Shown here piece by piece: positions 30,701 through 42,288 of a stretch of 64,000 nt of DNA (its first letter is position 1; the number at the start of each line of letters is the position of its first letter). The notes beneath the pieces were generated by a model, which saw only the letters and a program-made list of their open reading frames with translations, had not been told where the DNA came from and made no database searches. Made by a program: the position numbers and the translations under genes. The DNA comes from Dromaius novaehollandiae (taxonomy: Eukaryota; Chordata; Aves; Casuariiformes; Dromaiidae). The DNA lies in assembly GCF_036370855.1 (NCBI RefSeq), contig NC_088103.1, positions 33,211,904-33,275,903 of the forward strand, written 5' to 3'.

Positions 30701-32198
30701 AGCGCCGGGCCGTTTGTTTGGGTAAAGGAGCCGCTGTCACCCGGCGCCTCCCGGTGCCCGGCGCGGCGTGGCGTGGGGCGCCCGTGTGCCCGCTGCCCGC
30801 GCAAAGCCACGAGCGAGCGGAGCGGCAGGTACCGGCCGGCGGAGGGGACCCACGCAAAGGGCGAGGGGCGCCGCCGCCGTGGCGGGGGGCGGAATGGGGG
30901 GCGCATTTCGTCCTCAAGCTTGTCGCCGGGGAGGACGCGGCTGCCGGGAGGGCAGACCCTAATCTTCGGCCCTCGCTCTGCGCCGCGGCAGCGGATTTCG
31001 GGCCCTCGGGCGGGCGCCGGGCCGCGATCCCGCGGGCCGCCTTTTGTCCGCGCCGCGGCTCCCGGCAGCGGTGGCTGAAGCGGGAGGGATCCGCCCGGCT
31101 CAGCGGGAGCGGGAAAGGCCGCCGGGCTCCCCGGGCAGCTCCCGGGCTGCGCCCCCACCCTCCGGCCCGCTCCGGTGCGCGGCGGTGGCCTGCGCGGCCG
31201 AGCTCTGGCCGGCCCCAGCCCCGCTCTGGCCCCGGGTCCCCCCCATCCCGGGGTACCCCTGGCAGCCCCGGGACTCCTAGCCAAGAGCCTTGACAGTATC
31301 GGCCCGGGAGGCGCCGCCGGCCCCCGGTACCTGCCCGCCGCTTCCCTGGGGCCAAGGCGACGGCGGGAGCAGACAGGGAGCCCCCGGCCCGGGGCTCGCC
31401 TCCCCCGGCTGCCCCCCGCCTTGTCCACTTTCTCCAGCCGGATTTTCTCACCTTTCAAAATTCAGCAAGTCTAAAGCCGCGGAGGAGGGGGGGGGTCCCC
31501 ATCTACAGACCCCCGAGCCGAGGGGGCTCTTGAGGGACCCCACGGCCTCGCAGGCCCGGAGGGAGCTGCCCCACGGCGGAGCGAGGACAGCGCAGCGCAG
31601 CACGGGCGGAGGCGACGAGGTCCCGTGGCGCCTCTCCCCCCGGAGAAGCGCCGGGGGGCGCAAGGAGGGGGCGCCCGGGCAGGCGGCCGAGCCCAGCTGC
31701 TCCCCCCGGCTGCCCCTGCCCCGGGGCACCGCGGAGGCCCTGCGGGAGCCGCGTACGGCGCCAGCCGCGGCGGGGATTGAAGAGGGGACCCGCTGCGTCC
31801 CTGCCCGGGGCTCTGCGGGGCCCCGGGCCGCCTCCTCACGCACGGACTCGCGGAGAGGTCTTTTTTTTCGTTAAAAAAAATTACAACAAATAAAAAGCTG
31901 CCTGTCGTGATGATTTTACCGCAAAGCTTCGTTTGGCCCCGCCGATGCACCCGCCCCACGCAGCCCGGGCGGCGGGTCCGCGGCGCTGCCCGGTGCTCCG
32001 GGAGCGGAGCTGCCCGGAGCCACGCAAGCGTTTGCCCCTGAGGGCTCGTCCTCTGCCAGCACCGGGGTGCCGGGCTCGCCGCCGGGCCACCGCAGCCCCG
32101 GCGCCCTTTCTCCCCCCCGGGGCGGGCTGGGGCCGGCCGGGCAGGCCCCCTCCTCCCCGGCTGGGGTCTGCAAGGCGCCAGTGGTTTAACATAAGGTA

Positions 32199-32530
32199 CA
32201 AGCACACACACACAAACACACCCGCTCCTACAGCCTCACACGCTCTCGCAAAGATGCGCACACTCACAAACACCCCCCAGCCACACGCTCACAGTTACAC
32301 ACACTTATTCCCCCATGCACACGATTCTCACACACACAAACCTCCCTGCACACACATTCACGGGCACCCTCACACACGGTGCACTCACGCCCACACGCGT
32401 CCTCACTCACGCCTTCACGCGTTCACACTCAAACACGCACACGTTCACACCTTCACGCACCTATGCATTCACAGGCACAAACACATGTTAACACACACAC
32501 ACGCATTTGCACACCCCCAAACACACGCAT
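32199..32530. repeat. Degenerate (CA)n / CACA-rich low-complexity tract
   Basis: About 330 bp are dominated on the plus strand by ACAC, CACACG, TCACAC and TTCACGC words with few long perfect runs. It starts right at the upstream edge of the TLX1 CpG island, about 2 kb from the start codon. It looks like an old, interrupted microsatellite. Confidence 0.8.
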
Positions 32531-33660
32531 TCACGCAGTGCTGCCTGTATGTCCCTAACCTGCCACCCCACAGCCCTGCCAGGGACCCACCATCCCTGCT
32601 GCCCCCGCACCCACCAGCACAACCCCGCCTGGGGATGCTTTGGGGGGGGGGGGTGCAGCGGGCTGGCAGCAGCTCATGGCCACCCCTGGGCCTGCTGCCC
32701 GGTGTAGTGCCAAGTGCCCGGCTAGGCTGCTCCCCCCCCGCAGCCCAGCCCTGCCCGCCCGTCGGGGTCGGGTTTCCCCCCTCCCCGTACCTGCCTCAGT
32801 TCTTGACTTGTGAACTCTTCAGGGAACTCGCTGGCGCCAGCTCCATCAACCAAAGTCCTTGTGGTTAGGAGGAGCTGAGAGGGGAGGGAGGGAGGGAGTG
32901 AGGGCTGGGGCCGGCTGGGTTCAGGGAGGCTGCCCTTGGGCAGGGGGCCTTCTGAGCCCCCAGGGCCATGGCTGCCTTTGTCCCCCTCCAGAGACCAGGC
33001 TGGGCCTCTTCTCCAGCCCCTCCCCACATGGGGAGTGCGGCGCAGAACTTGTTTGCCAACCCCAAACACCTTCAGGTTGCCTCTGCAGGGAAGCAGCTGA
33101 GCACGCTGTGCCAGCCCTGTGTGGTGCTGCAGGGACATGGGATCCCTTGCTCTCAGTGAGCTCCGATGTCCAGGGGGGAACCTACCTCTGGGGCTGGGAC
33201 CTGGGCAATGCCCCTTCTGCAGTAAATAAAGCAGCTGTCACCCACTGCTTGTGACATTGCGTGCATTGACTGAAGGCCCCGGTCAATGCATGGGCCTCTG
33301 CGTGGCAGGCAAAACCTGTGGCCTCCCTTGCACCAGAGATCCCACAGTCCGAGCAGATGCCGAGGGGCCCAGAGGGACCAGCCCCGAGAAATCACAAGGT
33401 TACCACCGCTGAGCCAGGCTGGATAATGACAGTCACAAACCACCAGCTGCTAAGCCCAAGGTAGGGACTTTCAGGCAATAAAACCTGCCAGAACAGAAAC
33501 TACAGGTAAGCTCAAACAGGATCTTTCTTTGCCAAGTGCCAGTGAGGACAAAGAGAAGGGAAGGCAGGGCTGTGATCCTAGCTGGGATTCAAAACTCCTG
33601 GAAGTCGATGGGAATTATTGATGGCTTTTGGGATGATGCATAGCCCCAGCATTCAATTCC
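32530..33660. other. Intergenic DNA upstream of TLX1, no proven gene
   Basis: A 12-base G run lies near 32641. The plus strand shows an acceptor-like ACTTGTGAACTCTTCAG (AG at 32821-32822) and an AATAAA at 33225-33230 followed by GT-rich sequence, which could end a divergent non-coding transcript. No protein-coding exon is recognised. Confidence 0.35.
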
Positions 33661-33715
33661 TGCATGAGCCACAGACCTTGCCTGCAGCCTTGGGAAAGTC
33701 ACACAAGTGGCACTG
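33655..33715 (+). mobile_element. MIR-type SINE relic
   Basis: CAGCCTTGGGAAAGTCACAC matches the MIR core (gaccttgggcaagtcac); flanks are too diverged to bound it well. Confidence 0.35.
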
Positions 33716-35700
33716 AAAGTTTGGGCACTGCATGTCTAAACACCCAGACAACACCCAGTTCAGATGCTCCAGTTCAAATTGCTCCCAGCCTCAAGTTTTC
33801 CCATGGTCTCTCTTTGGCTGGGGCTTGAGCAACACTGCAGGGTCACTCCTACATGTAGAAATGCTCTGTTTCATGAGAGCTGCCGGCTCATTTATAGCCT
33901 TTGCATCCAGCTCCCTAACTCTGGGGCAAGAAGGGACCTTCTCCACCTCCTCAATCATCGTGCAAGCTCCAAAGCAAAGTAGGTGCTGAGATGGAGGGAT
34001 CTGCAGACACGTGTGAGCTGCATTCCCCCTCTTCCCTACCCAGTTGTCCACCCAGGAGCAGGGAGGATGGGACACTTAGCCACTCAGGGACTGCCCTATA
34101 TCTCTCTCACCCATGAGCTGCCTGGGGCAGAGATCTTGCGCTCCATGGCTTTTGCAGATCCGTACACAGGGACATCACACCTCAAGCTCCTGTGGTATAG
34201 TCTGAGCTGGAGGACTACATCCTTCATCCCCAAAAGCTGCTGAGGACCTTCAGAGCTGGATGAATGCAACAGTGGGAGCTCAGGCCCAGCAGAGGTTTCG
34301 TGCAGACTCTATCAGCTTCACCACGTCAGGAAGGGCTTTCACCCACCTTTGAGTGCTTGGCCTCATGTGCAGCACCGGTAGCTCACCCACCAGCACAGGT
34401 CAGGACCAGTCTTGGTGATTTTAGGTGTGTACAGGAGAGTTTACATGATTCAACACTCCAAGGTGCATCCAGTGATCCTACAAATAGCTCAGCCAGGGCT
34501 GGGTGGCAGAGGTGCTCCACGCTGTTGCTCTGGGTCAGATCCCGAGCTGGCCACCCCCCCACCTGCTGAGGGCTGGATTTGTCCTGGTTCGTCAGGGCTC
34601 AGGATGTCAGTACCCCAAAGAAAATCATTCACATGCTCAAATATCTACTTAGAGAATGTAGGACTTCTTTTTTTGGTCAGAGAAATACTTTTTTTGCAGG
34701 AAGCATCACAAGAAAAAGCCAGATCAGCCCTCCTTGGGGGCAGAAAAAAAGTCTCCAAAGCACAAACTTCTTCAAGTCACTGCAAAATCAGTGGGTTGAG
34801 GAGCCTAATTCCCTTGATCTCTAATTCTCCAGAATCTCTCACCCCCTCTAAGCACCCAGGGCCGCTTACATATTCCTGACAGCTTTGAAACTTTTGTCCC
34901 CCCTCACCTGCCCCAGAGCAGCTGCCAGATACCAGCTCCGTTGCCTGGGCTGAGCCCTGCCTGAGCCCGCGGGGAGTCCCTGCCCCAGTGCGTGGGGAAC
35001 AGACCGGCTTCCAGAGCTGTGGGTCAATCCTGCCGCCGGGTAGGGGGGAAGCTGCATCCATGCTGGGGGCAGCAATGGAGATGAGGGGCCCTCCCTTGCT
35101 GCATAAGGCTCCCCGCCTCTGCCCTCCCCACCGAGGTCTGCGGATCCTTTCTCGGTTTTTCTCATTGATGCGGAGCATCTGCCTCCAGCTAGCAGAGAGG
35201 GAGTGGGGCAGCCCCGCCAGGGCCCGAGCTCCACCCTCCTTCCCCGTCTTTTCTGCTTCGTTTTGCCGGATTTTGCGGGCTCCCCTTAAGCACTGAAGTC
35301 CCCTAAATCTCAGCCCCCCCCCGGAGCTGAGCCTCCCTACATTTGGCACCGCGGCACAAGCAGCCTCCCAGCCCAGGCGCTGCTCAAGCAGAGCCCAGCA
35401 GCTGCTGGCCGGCAGACTGCTGCGAAATACCCCCCTGCACTCCCCCGCAGGGACCAGGGACAAAAGTGGCATGTCTGAGGCCTTGGCAAGGTCCCAGCAA
35501 CACGCACAGGACTTGTCCTGAGCCCTGCGTTTCGAGTAGCGCTTTCTGGAGCTTGCAAACCACTCCGATTGCCTTAAGTAAGAGCGAGCGGCTCCAGGAG
35601 GCAATTCGGCTGCGGCCAGATACTACCTTGACACCGGCACAGTGGACAGCACCCCCGCACCCCTCCAGCGGGAGGGGGAGCCCAGACTCCTTCCCTTTCT
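33715..35700. other. Intergenic DNA, no gene seen
   Basis: Mixed-composition sequence 3.5-5.5 kb upstream of TLX1. The minus-strand frame of 275 codons across 34777-35604 has no recognisable domain and no family resemblance, and I judge it chance. Confidence 0.45.
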
Positions 35701-36530
35701 CGCCTCCTAATTAATTTATTTCGTTTGGCGGGGGGCTGCCCAGCCCCGGGTGCTTGTTCTCCCTTCCGCACATCCATCACTTTCGGGAGCTCTTTCTCTC
35801 CTGCCTCTTCCCCTGTGAAATCAATTACTGCGGAGCCGTCCGCGCCCGCGCGGGACGGGGCCGCGCACGGGAGCCCGGCTGGGAGCCGGGACGCGCGGCC
35901 CCGAGGCAGCGCGGCCCCGACTGCCCCGACGGCCCGCGGCGCTAACGAATGCGCCCCAGCCCCGGGGGGCACGGGGCTGCCGGCGGGGCCCGAGGGCTCC
36001 CGGGGCCCGGGCTGCACCGGGGCAGCGGGAGGGAGCAGCAGGGCCCGTCGGGGTCCGGCCGTGCCCGTTTTCCTCCTCCCTCCCCGTTTGCCAGAGCCGT
36101 TTCTAACCGGCGGCTTTAATTACGGCCGCCGTTCCCACGACGCTGCGGCTCCCCTCGGGGGTGTCGCAGCTGTCGCGATACCCCTCGGCTATCGAGGCAG
36201 AGCGGCGGCCGCCGCTCCCGTGCCCGGCCGCGCTGCGACCGCGCTGCGCTCGGCCAGTGCTCGGCGCTGCACGGCCGCAGCCCCGGCTCCGCGGGCCGTC
36301 TCCCCCGGGGGGGAGCGCTTTGCTTCGGGAAATCTCGTTTCCCGCACATCCTCGGGGAAAAATACCCCGTGCGGGGGGATCCCGGTCTCCGTTCGTTAAG
36401 GCCGAGCCGTCGGGGGTCTCGCCAGCCCGGGGAGCGGGCCGGCAGCCGCCGGGGCCAGCCGACCCCTCCGCCAGGGGCGCTTTTTCTCCGGCTAAACGTC
36501 CACGGGAAGGGCGGGCCGCGCTTCCCGCGC
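35700..36530. other. Second CpG-rich block upstream of TLX1, part 1
   Basis: A G+C- and CpG-rich stretch 5.5-6.3 kb upstream of TLX1. It begins with TCCTAATTAATTTATTTCG (about 35705-35723) and contains TTTAATTACGGCCGCCG near 36115-36130. I recognise no coding exon; the reading frames are compositional. It could be an unannotated promoter or a CpG-rich enhancer. Confidence 0.6.
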
Positions 36531-36860
36531 ATTAAAAGCAATTAACACCATTTGGGGAATTTTTAATTGCTCTATAAAGCACGCTGTAAATAATTACTCC
36601 CAGCTCTGTTGATCCCTCGAATATGCACTGACAGTTGTAATTTATGGCTTTGGAAACGTGGCCCCTTGTATTCAGCATAACTCCTTATTACAGTAATGAC
36701 TTAGCTCCGCTGCACTTAATGAGTATAAAGTGCCCGGCGCAGCGGGAGCGGGCAGGAGCCGCAGCATCGCACAAACTTCGCCTGCAACAATATTCCTCCG
36801 CTTTATGGTTACAAATGACCGAGCGGCTACGAATTAATATGGAGTGGAAAGAGCCGCGGC
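36530..36860. promoter_or_regulatory. Candidate conserved enhancer, TAAT-rich island between CpG blocks
   Basis: An abrupt A+T-rich island inside CpG-rich DNA. Words include TTTTTAATTGC, AAATAATTAC, TGTAATTTATGGC, CAGTAATGAC, CTTAATGAG and GAATTAATATGG. It is about 6.3-6.6 kb upstream of TLX1. The sharp edges and clustered homeodomain words are what conserved developmental enhancers look like; conservation itself is untested. Confidence 0.45.
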
Positions 36861-38330
36861 CGCCGCGGGGGCTCGGGCCGGCTGGGACCGTGGGCGGGCG
36901 GCGAGCTGAGGCCGGCTGTGCTCGGGGCTGCGCACGGGCCTTGGGGAGCCCCTGCGAGGAGCGCACCCGGCTCGGCCGCTGCTAACGACCTCTCGCCTCG
37001 CCCGGCTGGGAGGCACCTCCGCTGCCCGGGACAAACCAGTGCGCGGCTGGTTTGGGAGCTGGCCGCCCCGTCGGGGCTGCAGCTCGTCCCCTTCTCCTCG
37101 GCGCCGGGGTGGGACTATGCGGGAAAAGCCGTTTAGATCAAGGCTTCAAACCCTCCCACAGAGGCAATTCTAATCCCACCAAAAACAGGGTTAAGGACAG
37201 TTTACAAACTTCCGCCTCTTCTCCCTGTGGCCGCTGACTGGGCGGAGAAAGCGACCCTTTTGCAACCCCCTTTGGCCAAGCTATGAAATGGGTTGTTCAG
37301 GCGAGGGACCTGGCGACCCCTGGGGCTAAAAGCCACTAGCAAGAGAACTGTCACAGTTCAGCTCACTTACGGGTGCAAGCGATTCAGTCGCCGCAGAGCC
37401 CTGACGGGCAGGTCGGCCCTGCGCCCAGCAAACCCCCCTCGCTGCCTCTCTGCCCCTGCCCTGCACAGCGCCTTGCACAAGGACTGTCCAGCTCCGCGCA
37501 ACAGGTCGGCGACGGCGGGGTGTCAGAGCCCCCTGGATGGGGGCACACGGAAGGGGGGTGCTGAGCCGGCCGGGGTGGTGTTTTGGGGGGCGGGGGGGAA
37601 CGAAATGCCCGGCGGCGCCCTATGAATATTCATGTTCCCTCTCGCCGGAGAAGCATCTGCCCATAAGTTATTGGTCCGCTGGCACCGGCCGCTCTCGCCA
37701 CCGTGCAGAAATGCGTGTAATCCCATTAGCGCCGTCCTTCCCCCGCGCACCCGCCCGCACCAGCCCTGCCCGCTAATGAGCGGCGTCTGGCCGCTCCCCC
37801 CCCCCCCCCCCCCCGGCGGGGCGCCGCGGGGCTCCGCCGGGCTCCTCCGGGAGCGGGCGCCTCCCGCCCCGCTCCGCTCCCTCATTAGCTCCCCGCTTAA
37901 TTAGCCTCCCCCGTGCCGGTTAATTGCGGCTTCCCTCTCGCTGTACAGGGGAGAAAGTGTGGGAGCGTGCATGGGGCACCCCCCCGCCGGGACGCCTGGG
38001 CCCACCCGCCGCCTCCCCGTCCCCGTGGGAGCGCCGGCCCTCGCAGTGCTGCGACACAGAGGGCCTGTCGCGACAGAGCGGGCGGCGGCCGCGGGGCCCC
38101 GGGCGTGCTGCCGGCAGCTGCCGGGGTGCTTTGCCTGCCCGGGGAGGGCGGGCTGCTTTTGTCTCCCCTGCCTGCTCCCCCCAAGGCCTCCTCCCCATCA
38201 GACCAACTCTTGTTTTGCCAACAGATTTTTGCCTGCCCCCCCGCCCCCACTGAGCTTAAAAGCAGCCCTCGGGGCGCAGCGGCACAGACACCCCCGACAA
38301 ACGCCGTTGGCGGGGGGGGGGGACACTCCG
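36860..38330. other. Second CpG-rich block upstream of TLX1, part 2
   Basis: CpG-rich sequence with embedded short A+T motifs at 37619-37760 (CTATGAATATTCATG, ATAAGTTATTGG, CCCATTAGCG) and 37765-37930 (GCTAATGAG, TCATTAGC, CTTAATTAGCC, GGTTAATTGCGG). A 19-base C run lies at 37796-37814. No gene is recognised. Confidence 0.55.
37796..37814. repeat. Homopolymer C run (19)
   Basis: Nineteen consecutive cytosines flanked by CCGCT and GGCGGGG. Length is probably unstable and assembly-sensitive. Confidence 0.85.
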
Positions 38331-38560
38331 CTAACAAAGTAGCTTTCACTAATGAACGAGAAGATCCGACAATAATGGTCTTAATTATTGCAAATATTGT
38401 TACCGGCTTCGCTGTAAAACCTCAAAACCCTCCTCGGTAAATCTTTGCGCTTCTTTATTTATTTTCCTCCCCGAGGTTAATTAGTCCGCGGAAGCGAATA
38501 CAAATCATGGCAGAGCCAGGGGGTAAACTTAAACCTAATTTGCTGCCGTTGGCACCAGCC
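38330..38560. promoter_or_regulatory. Candidate conserved enhancer
   Basis: A TAAT-rich island at the end of the second CpG block: CACTAATGAACG, TCTTAATTATTGC, AAATATTGTTACC, TTCTTTATTTATTTTCC, GGTTAATTAGTCC and CCTAATTTGC. Rare CpG words are kept among the A+T motifs, as expected of constrained DNA. Confidence 0.45.
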
Positions 38561-39310
38561 TTGGCGGGGAGGGCTGGGGAGGGCGTGCAGCGCCCATCTC
38601 CCCCCCCCCCTCCCCCGCCCCGGCGGGAGCGGGGTGCTGCGGCCCGCGGTCCCCTCGGCTCGGCCTGAGCCTCGCTTTGCACCGGGAGAGGTGGTTCAAA
38701 GCTCAGTTTCCTTTAAAAAAATATATTGGTTGCTCAAAAGTGGAAGAAAATGAAGATAAAAGGAGAAATGACAGGTTGGGGCTGAAGGGAGGAGGAAGAA
38801 GCCTCAGCTCGGGCGGGCGGCAGAGCCGGGGTTATTAGTCCCCAACAGTCCTTTGAGCCACTGTCACCGTCCCCAAAACTCCTGAGCCGGCACCTTCGTT
38901 TGCCAAGATACAGGAGACACCGCAGGGTTCAGATGCTGTGTCTTCCCTTGCAGAAATTGAAGCAGATTCTGCTACGGCATTTATAAAACTCACCACACAT
39001 CGTTTTCAGCTCAGAAGCACCATCCGTTGGACCTAGAGGGTGTTTTGGATTTAACGTAGAGGAAAACGGAGCAGAGATCTAGAATTTGAAAATAGTCGGT
39101 GTTTCTATAACGTAATTCCCCCCCCGCCGTGGCACAGAGCGCCTGCAAGCACGCATCAGGCTGTGTTTCTGCACCCAGCTCGTCCCGTTACCTGCAAGAG
39201 TAAAACACAAATTGAGATCAGCCTGGGGAATTCACTGCCCCAAGGACGCGCAGTGCAGGAGAGTATCGGGATTTGAAACAAGATCGAACATCTGTGCGAA
39301 CAGCATTCTC
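38560..39310. other. Intergenic, no gene seen
   Basis: Mixed-composition DNA with C runs near 38605. A possible MIR relic in minus orientation lies around 39230-39290 (CCCCAAGG, then GGGATTTGAAAC). No exon or promoter is recognised. Confidence 0.5.
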
Positions 39311-39395
39311 CACACTTGTAAATGCAATTAATTAAATAATTGCATTTTCCACCATTGTATTAATTGCATTTTGCCCCTGCAATTAGTTGTAATTC
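39310..39395. promoter_or_regulatory. Cluster of four TGCAATTA / TAATTGCA sites with a perfect inverted repeat
   Basis: AAATGCAATTA (39320-39330) and its exact reverse complement TAATTGCATTT (39337-39347) flank a 6-base spacer. A second TAATTGCATTTT follows at 39361-39372 and TGCAATTA at 39378-39385. The octamer-like and ATTA content suggests POU or homeodomain binding. It lies about 9 kb upstream of the TLX1 ATG. Confidence 0.5.
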
Positions 39396-41103
39396 CCACT
39401 ACTGCAGCCTCCCGCACTTCAGTCAGGATTCACGGTGCAAACACAGTGAAAAGGCGGACCCGTCTCCATCCCGAAGGGTTTGCAGCCTCTAGTCCTGCCC
39501 GTCCGGGGGGGTCCTGAAAGCCGGCTCAGGGACGGCACAACATAAAACAAACAGATACAAACGAGTGTGCAGATGTAAGTAGGAGTAGGTTACACAGGTA
39601 CTTTAGTCCCGTGCGTATCACTTACAGCTTTTAATTGCCAGTTCTAATACAAATACAGCACAAGTAGGGTAGGGTTTTGTGTAAAGTTGCTGTTTCATAT
39701 AACTGCTCCCCCTGCTACTTTCTGGAGCTGGAGCTTGCACGACGTGAGGGAGGACTGAGCCCAAATGCCACGCTGGCTGGCCGAGGGACAGCGACGGAGA
39801 CGGGGGACGTGAAGGGACGTGGGCTGTCAGGGGTGGGGGAACGGACTTCAAATTTGTCCCCAGAAATGGAAGGCTATGGAAAAACAAAGATGTCTGGTGT
39901 ACTAAGGTCATCTTCCAAGGTGTATCGCTCCTTTCTGTGTCACTCCTGTAGCTGGGCTCAGTTTGTAAAGTACAGCAGGCTCCGAGAAACACGGCCAACT
40001 TCTAGAAATTCAAACCCCGACTCAGACTTCCCCCCAAATTGGAGGTGGCAAGATCCAGGGCTCCAGAGGCAGGGGAAAGGGCTGCACCTTCCAGCTCCAG
40101 AGCTGAACTCCCCGGGTCGGCAGTGTTTGTATCCGGGAGAAACCAACCGTCTGCCCTTCAGACCCTGCTGTCAGACTGTGAGATCCTGCAGAGAAAGGTA
40201 GATCTGGTTAGGTGGATTTCAGTCCTAGGAGAAATCCTAATCAATCATCGCGCTTAGCAGGCAGCATCCTTGGAGCTTAACCCTGACTGCAGCCTCACCA
40301 GGGAACCTTACAGGTGCAATTAAAAGCAAGAGCTAACCTAAGGCAACAAGCAAGCTTGTAGCCGTATTGGCAGAGATGCTGGGCTCAAACACAGCCTGGT
40401 GCAGAAAGGAGAGCTGCTTGCAAAATCCCAATCCACATCCTCACTACATTTCAGGAGCAGACCACTAGCAAAGCTCAAGCTTAGACGAAGAGTCCTATTA
40501 AACACTGAACTCGCTATGACAGAAGCAGCAGCCCTGACATCATCTGCTCAGGCTCACGCAATCTCCCCCGTCATTTTTTTTCCCCAGGACTTTTACTGCT
40601 CAGAGGAGATGAGCCAAGACATTTCCTTCTCCCCTTTCATAAATATTGCATCTCCCAAATGCAATTACCAAGGGCGAAGCGACACGAGTGTTTGCTAAAT
40701 AAGATTATGTGATAATGTTAATGTATTTTATGTCTCCACTGCGACACCAGACAATCCCCCTATTAATAACAGCTCAATGAGATGTGGAAGTTCTTAACAG
40801 GGGTTTTGGGGGACTGGGAATTTTTTGCAACACAGGGAAGTGTCTTGCTCAGTGCCACAGCCTCAGTTGCAAGGAGGGAGGAGCCGTGCCGGTGTGAGCT
40901 AGCTGTGCCGTGGTCGGATGCGAGTCCAGGAAAGCCCAAGTGTCCAGGCATGCCCCAGCTCCCACGCATGCCTGTCTGAAGGGCAGGCTGAAAAGCCAAC
41001 TGGACGCTTGTGTGAGGAGCTGTGGTCTCCATCCAAAGTCCCCTGCTGCCAGTGGATGTTTGCTTATGCCCAGCTGGTGCCCCAAGAGCAGATCTCAGTG
41101 TGG

Positions 41104-41180
41104 CAGAGAGGGAAACTGAGTCACAGCCATCCACCAAGGGCCACTTAAAAGGTCTCTGGCAGACACAGAATTAGATTGGG
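41104..41180 (-). mobile_element. MIR-type SINE relic
   Basis: The plus strand reads AGAGAGGGAAACTGAGTCAC, CCACCAAGGGCCAC, TGGCAGACACAGAATTAGA, in the order of the reverse-complemented MIR core (ggaaactgaggcacag, cccaaggtcac, tggcagagccgggattaga). Confidence 0.6.
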
Positions 41181-42258
41181 AGAGAGATGGGGCAATGCCC
41201 ACATTAAAGGCTCAGATTAGCTCTTTTGTGGGGATATTGCTGTTGGGTCCAACAAATTCACCCACACCATCTTTGTGATCAGCTCTCACCTGCAAGAGCG
41301 ATGTGCGCCAAGGGAACCATGATGTGCCTATTGTTGTCGGTCTGCTCTTGGGGTCTCTCTAGGGAAAGCCAACACAGTACCAACCTGATGAGCTACATAA
41401 GCAAGATCAGCTCCAGTGGGAGCATCACAGGAGTGATATCTGTATATCATGTGGCTCCTCCAAAGAGTCCAGGTTTTAAATAAAGATAGACAACAAAATG
41501 TAGCTACCTGAGAAGCAGGCAAATTCCCAGGGATCAAATGAAATGGCAAGTAGAGCTGTAAGTAGCCCGGAGGGTCCAGTTGTGCTGTACGTAACACATA
41601 GATCAGTTAGCCGTTAACAGGGTGTAAATCACTCACAGCACTTCATAATGCAACAGGCCTAGAGAGGTTTCTGCACATTATCATGATCTTGTGACTGACT
41701 TACTGCCTGGCTATCAGCCATGCATTATCCAGCATTTGTGGGCCCTGTGGGCTCATCAGAAGTGCTCTGTGCCAGCACGTGTGTCCCCAGCTATTAATAA
41801 CGCTGGGCAGTGCTGCCCCGCTCTCCCAGCCAATGCGAGACTCAGAAATGCAACAACAAAAAACATCTTTCAGTTCAACTTCCCTTAGTCAGAACAAAAC
41901 AACCCACCTCAGATCTTAGCTCGCTTCTGCTGATCTCCCTTCCAGCTCTCCCAGCTATGACCTTCATCCACTTGTCTTTTTCTCTCCTGTGGCCATGTCC
42001 ATCTGCCACCTCCTATTGACATATTCATCCCTTGTGGTCTTCCATCTCTATCATATGATTATCACCCATGTATCTATTTCTGTATGGCCCAAAGTAACTG
42101 GCATTTTGGTTGCCTGATCTGAGACATTTAGATGTGGTTCCATGTTCAGAAAGTCTTTTGAGGGACTTGAACAATGCCCAAGCTTTTTCAGCAGTCCCAG
42201 CTCCCAGTACTCATAGGTTTAACATATAAGTGCCAGCTCCCAGGTACATCCTGGCAGT

Positions 42259-42288
42259 GTCCATCTCTGTCCATCTCTGTCCATCTCC
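42259..42288. repeat. Short tandem repeat, 10-bp unit
   Basis: Three copies, the last imperfect, of GTCCATCTCT. Confidence 0.85.

Noticed and set aside
31290..32868. Long plus-strand frames in the CpG island upstream of TLX1
   Set aside because: Low-complexity Pro/Arg/Gly/Ala or His/Thr (CA-repeat) translation without domains; expected in stop-poor G+C-rich DNA.
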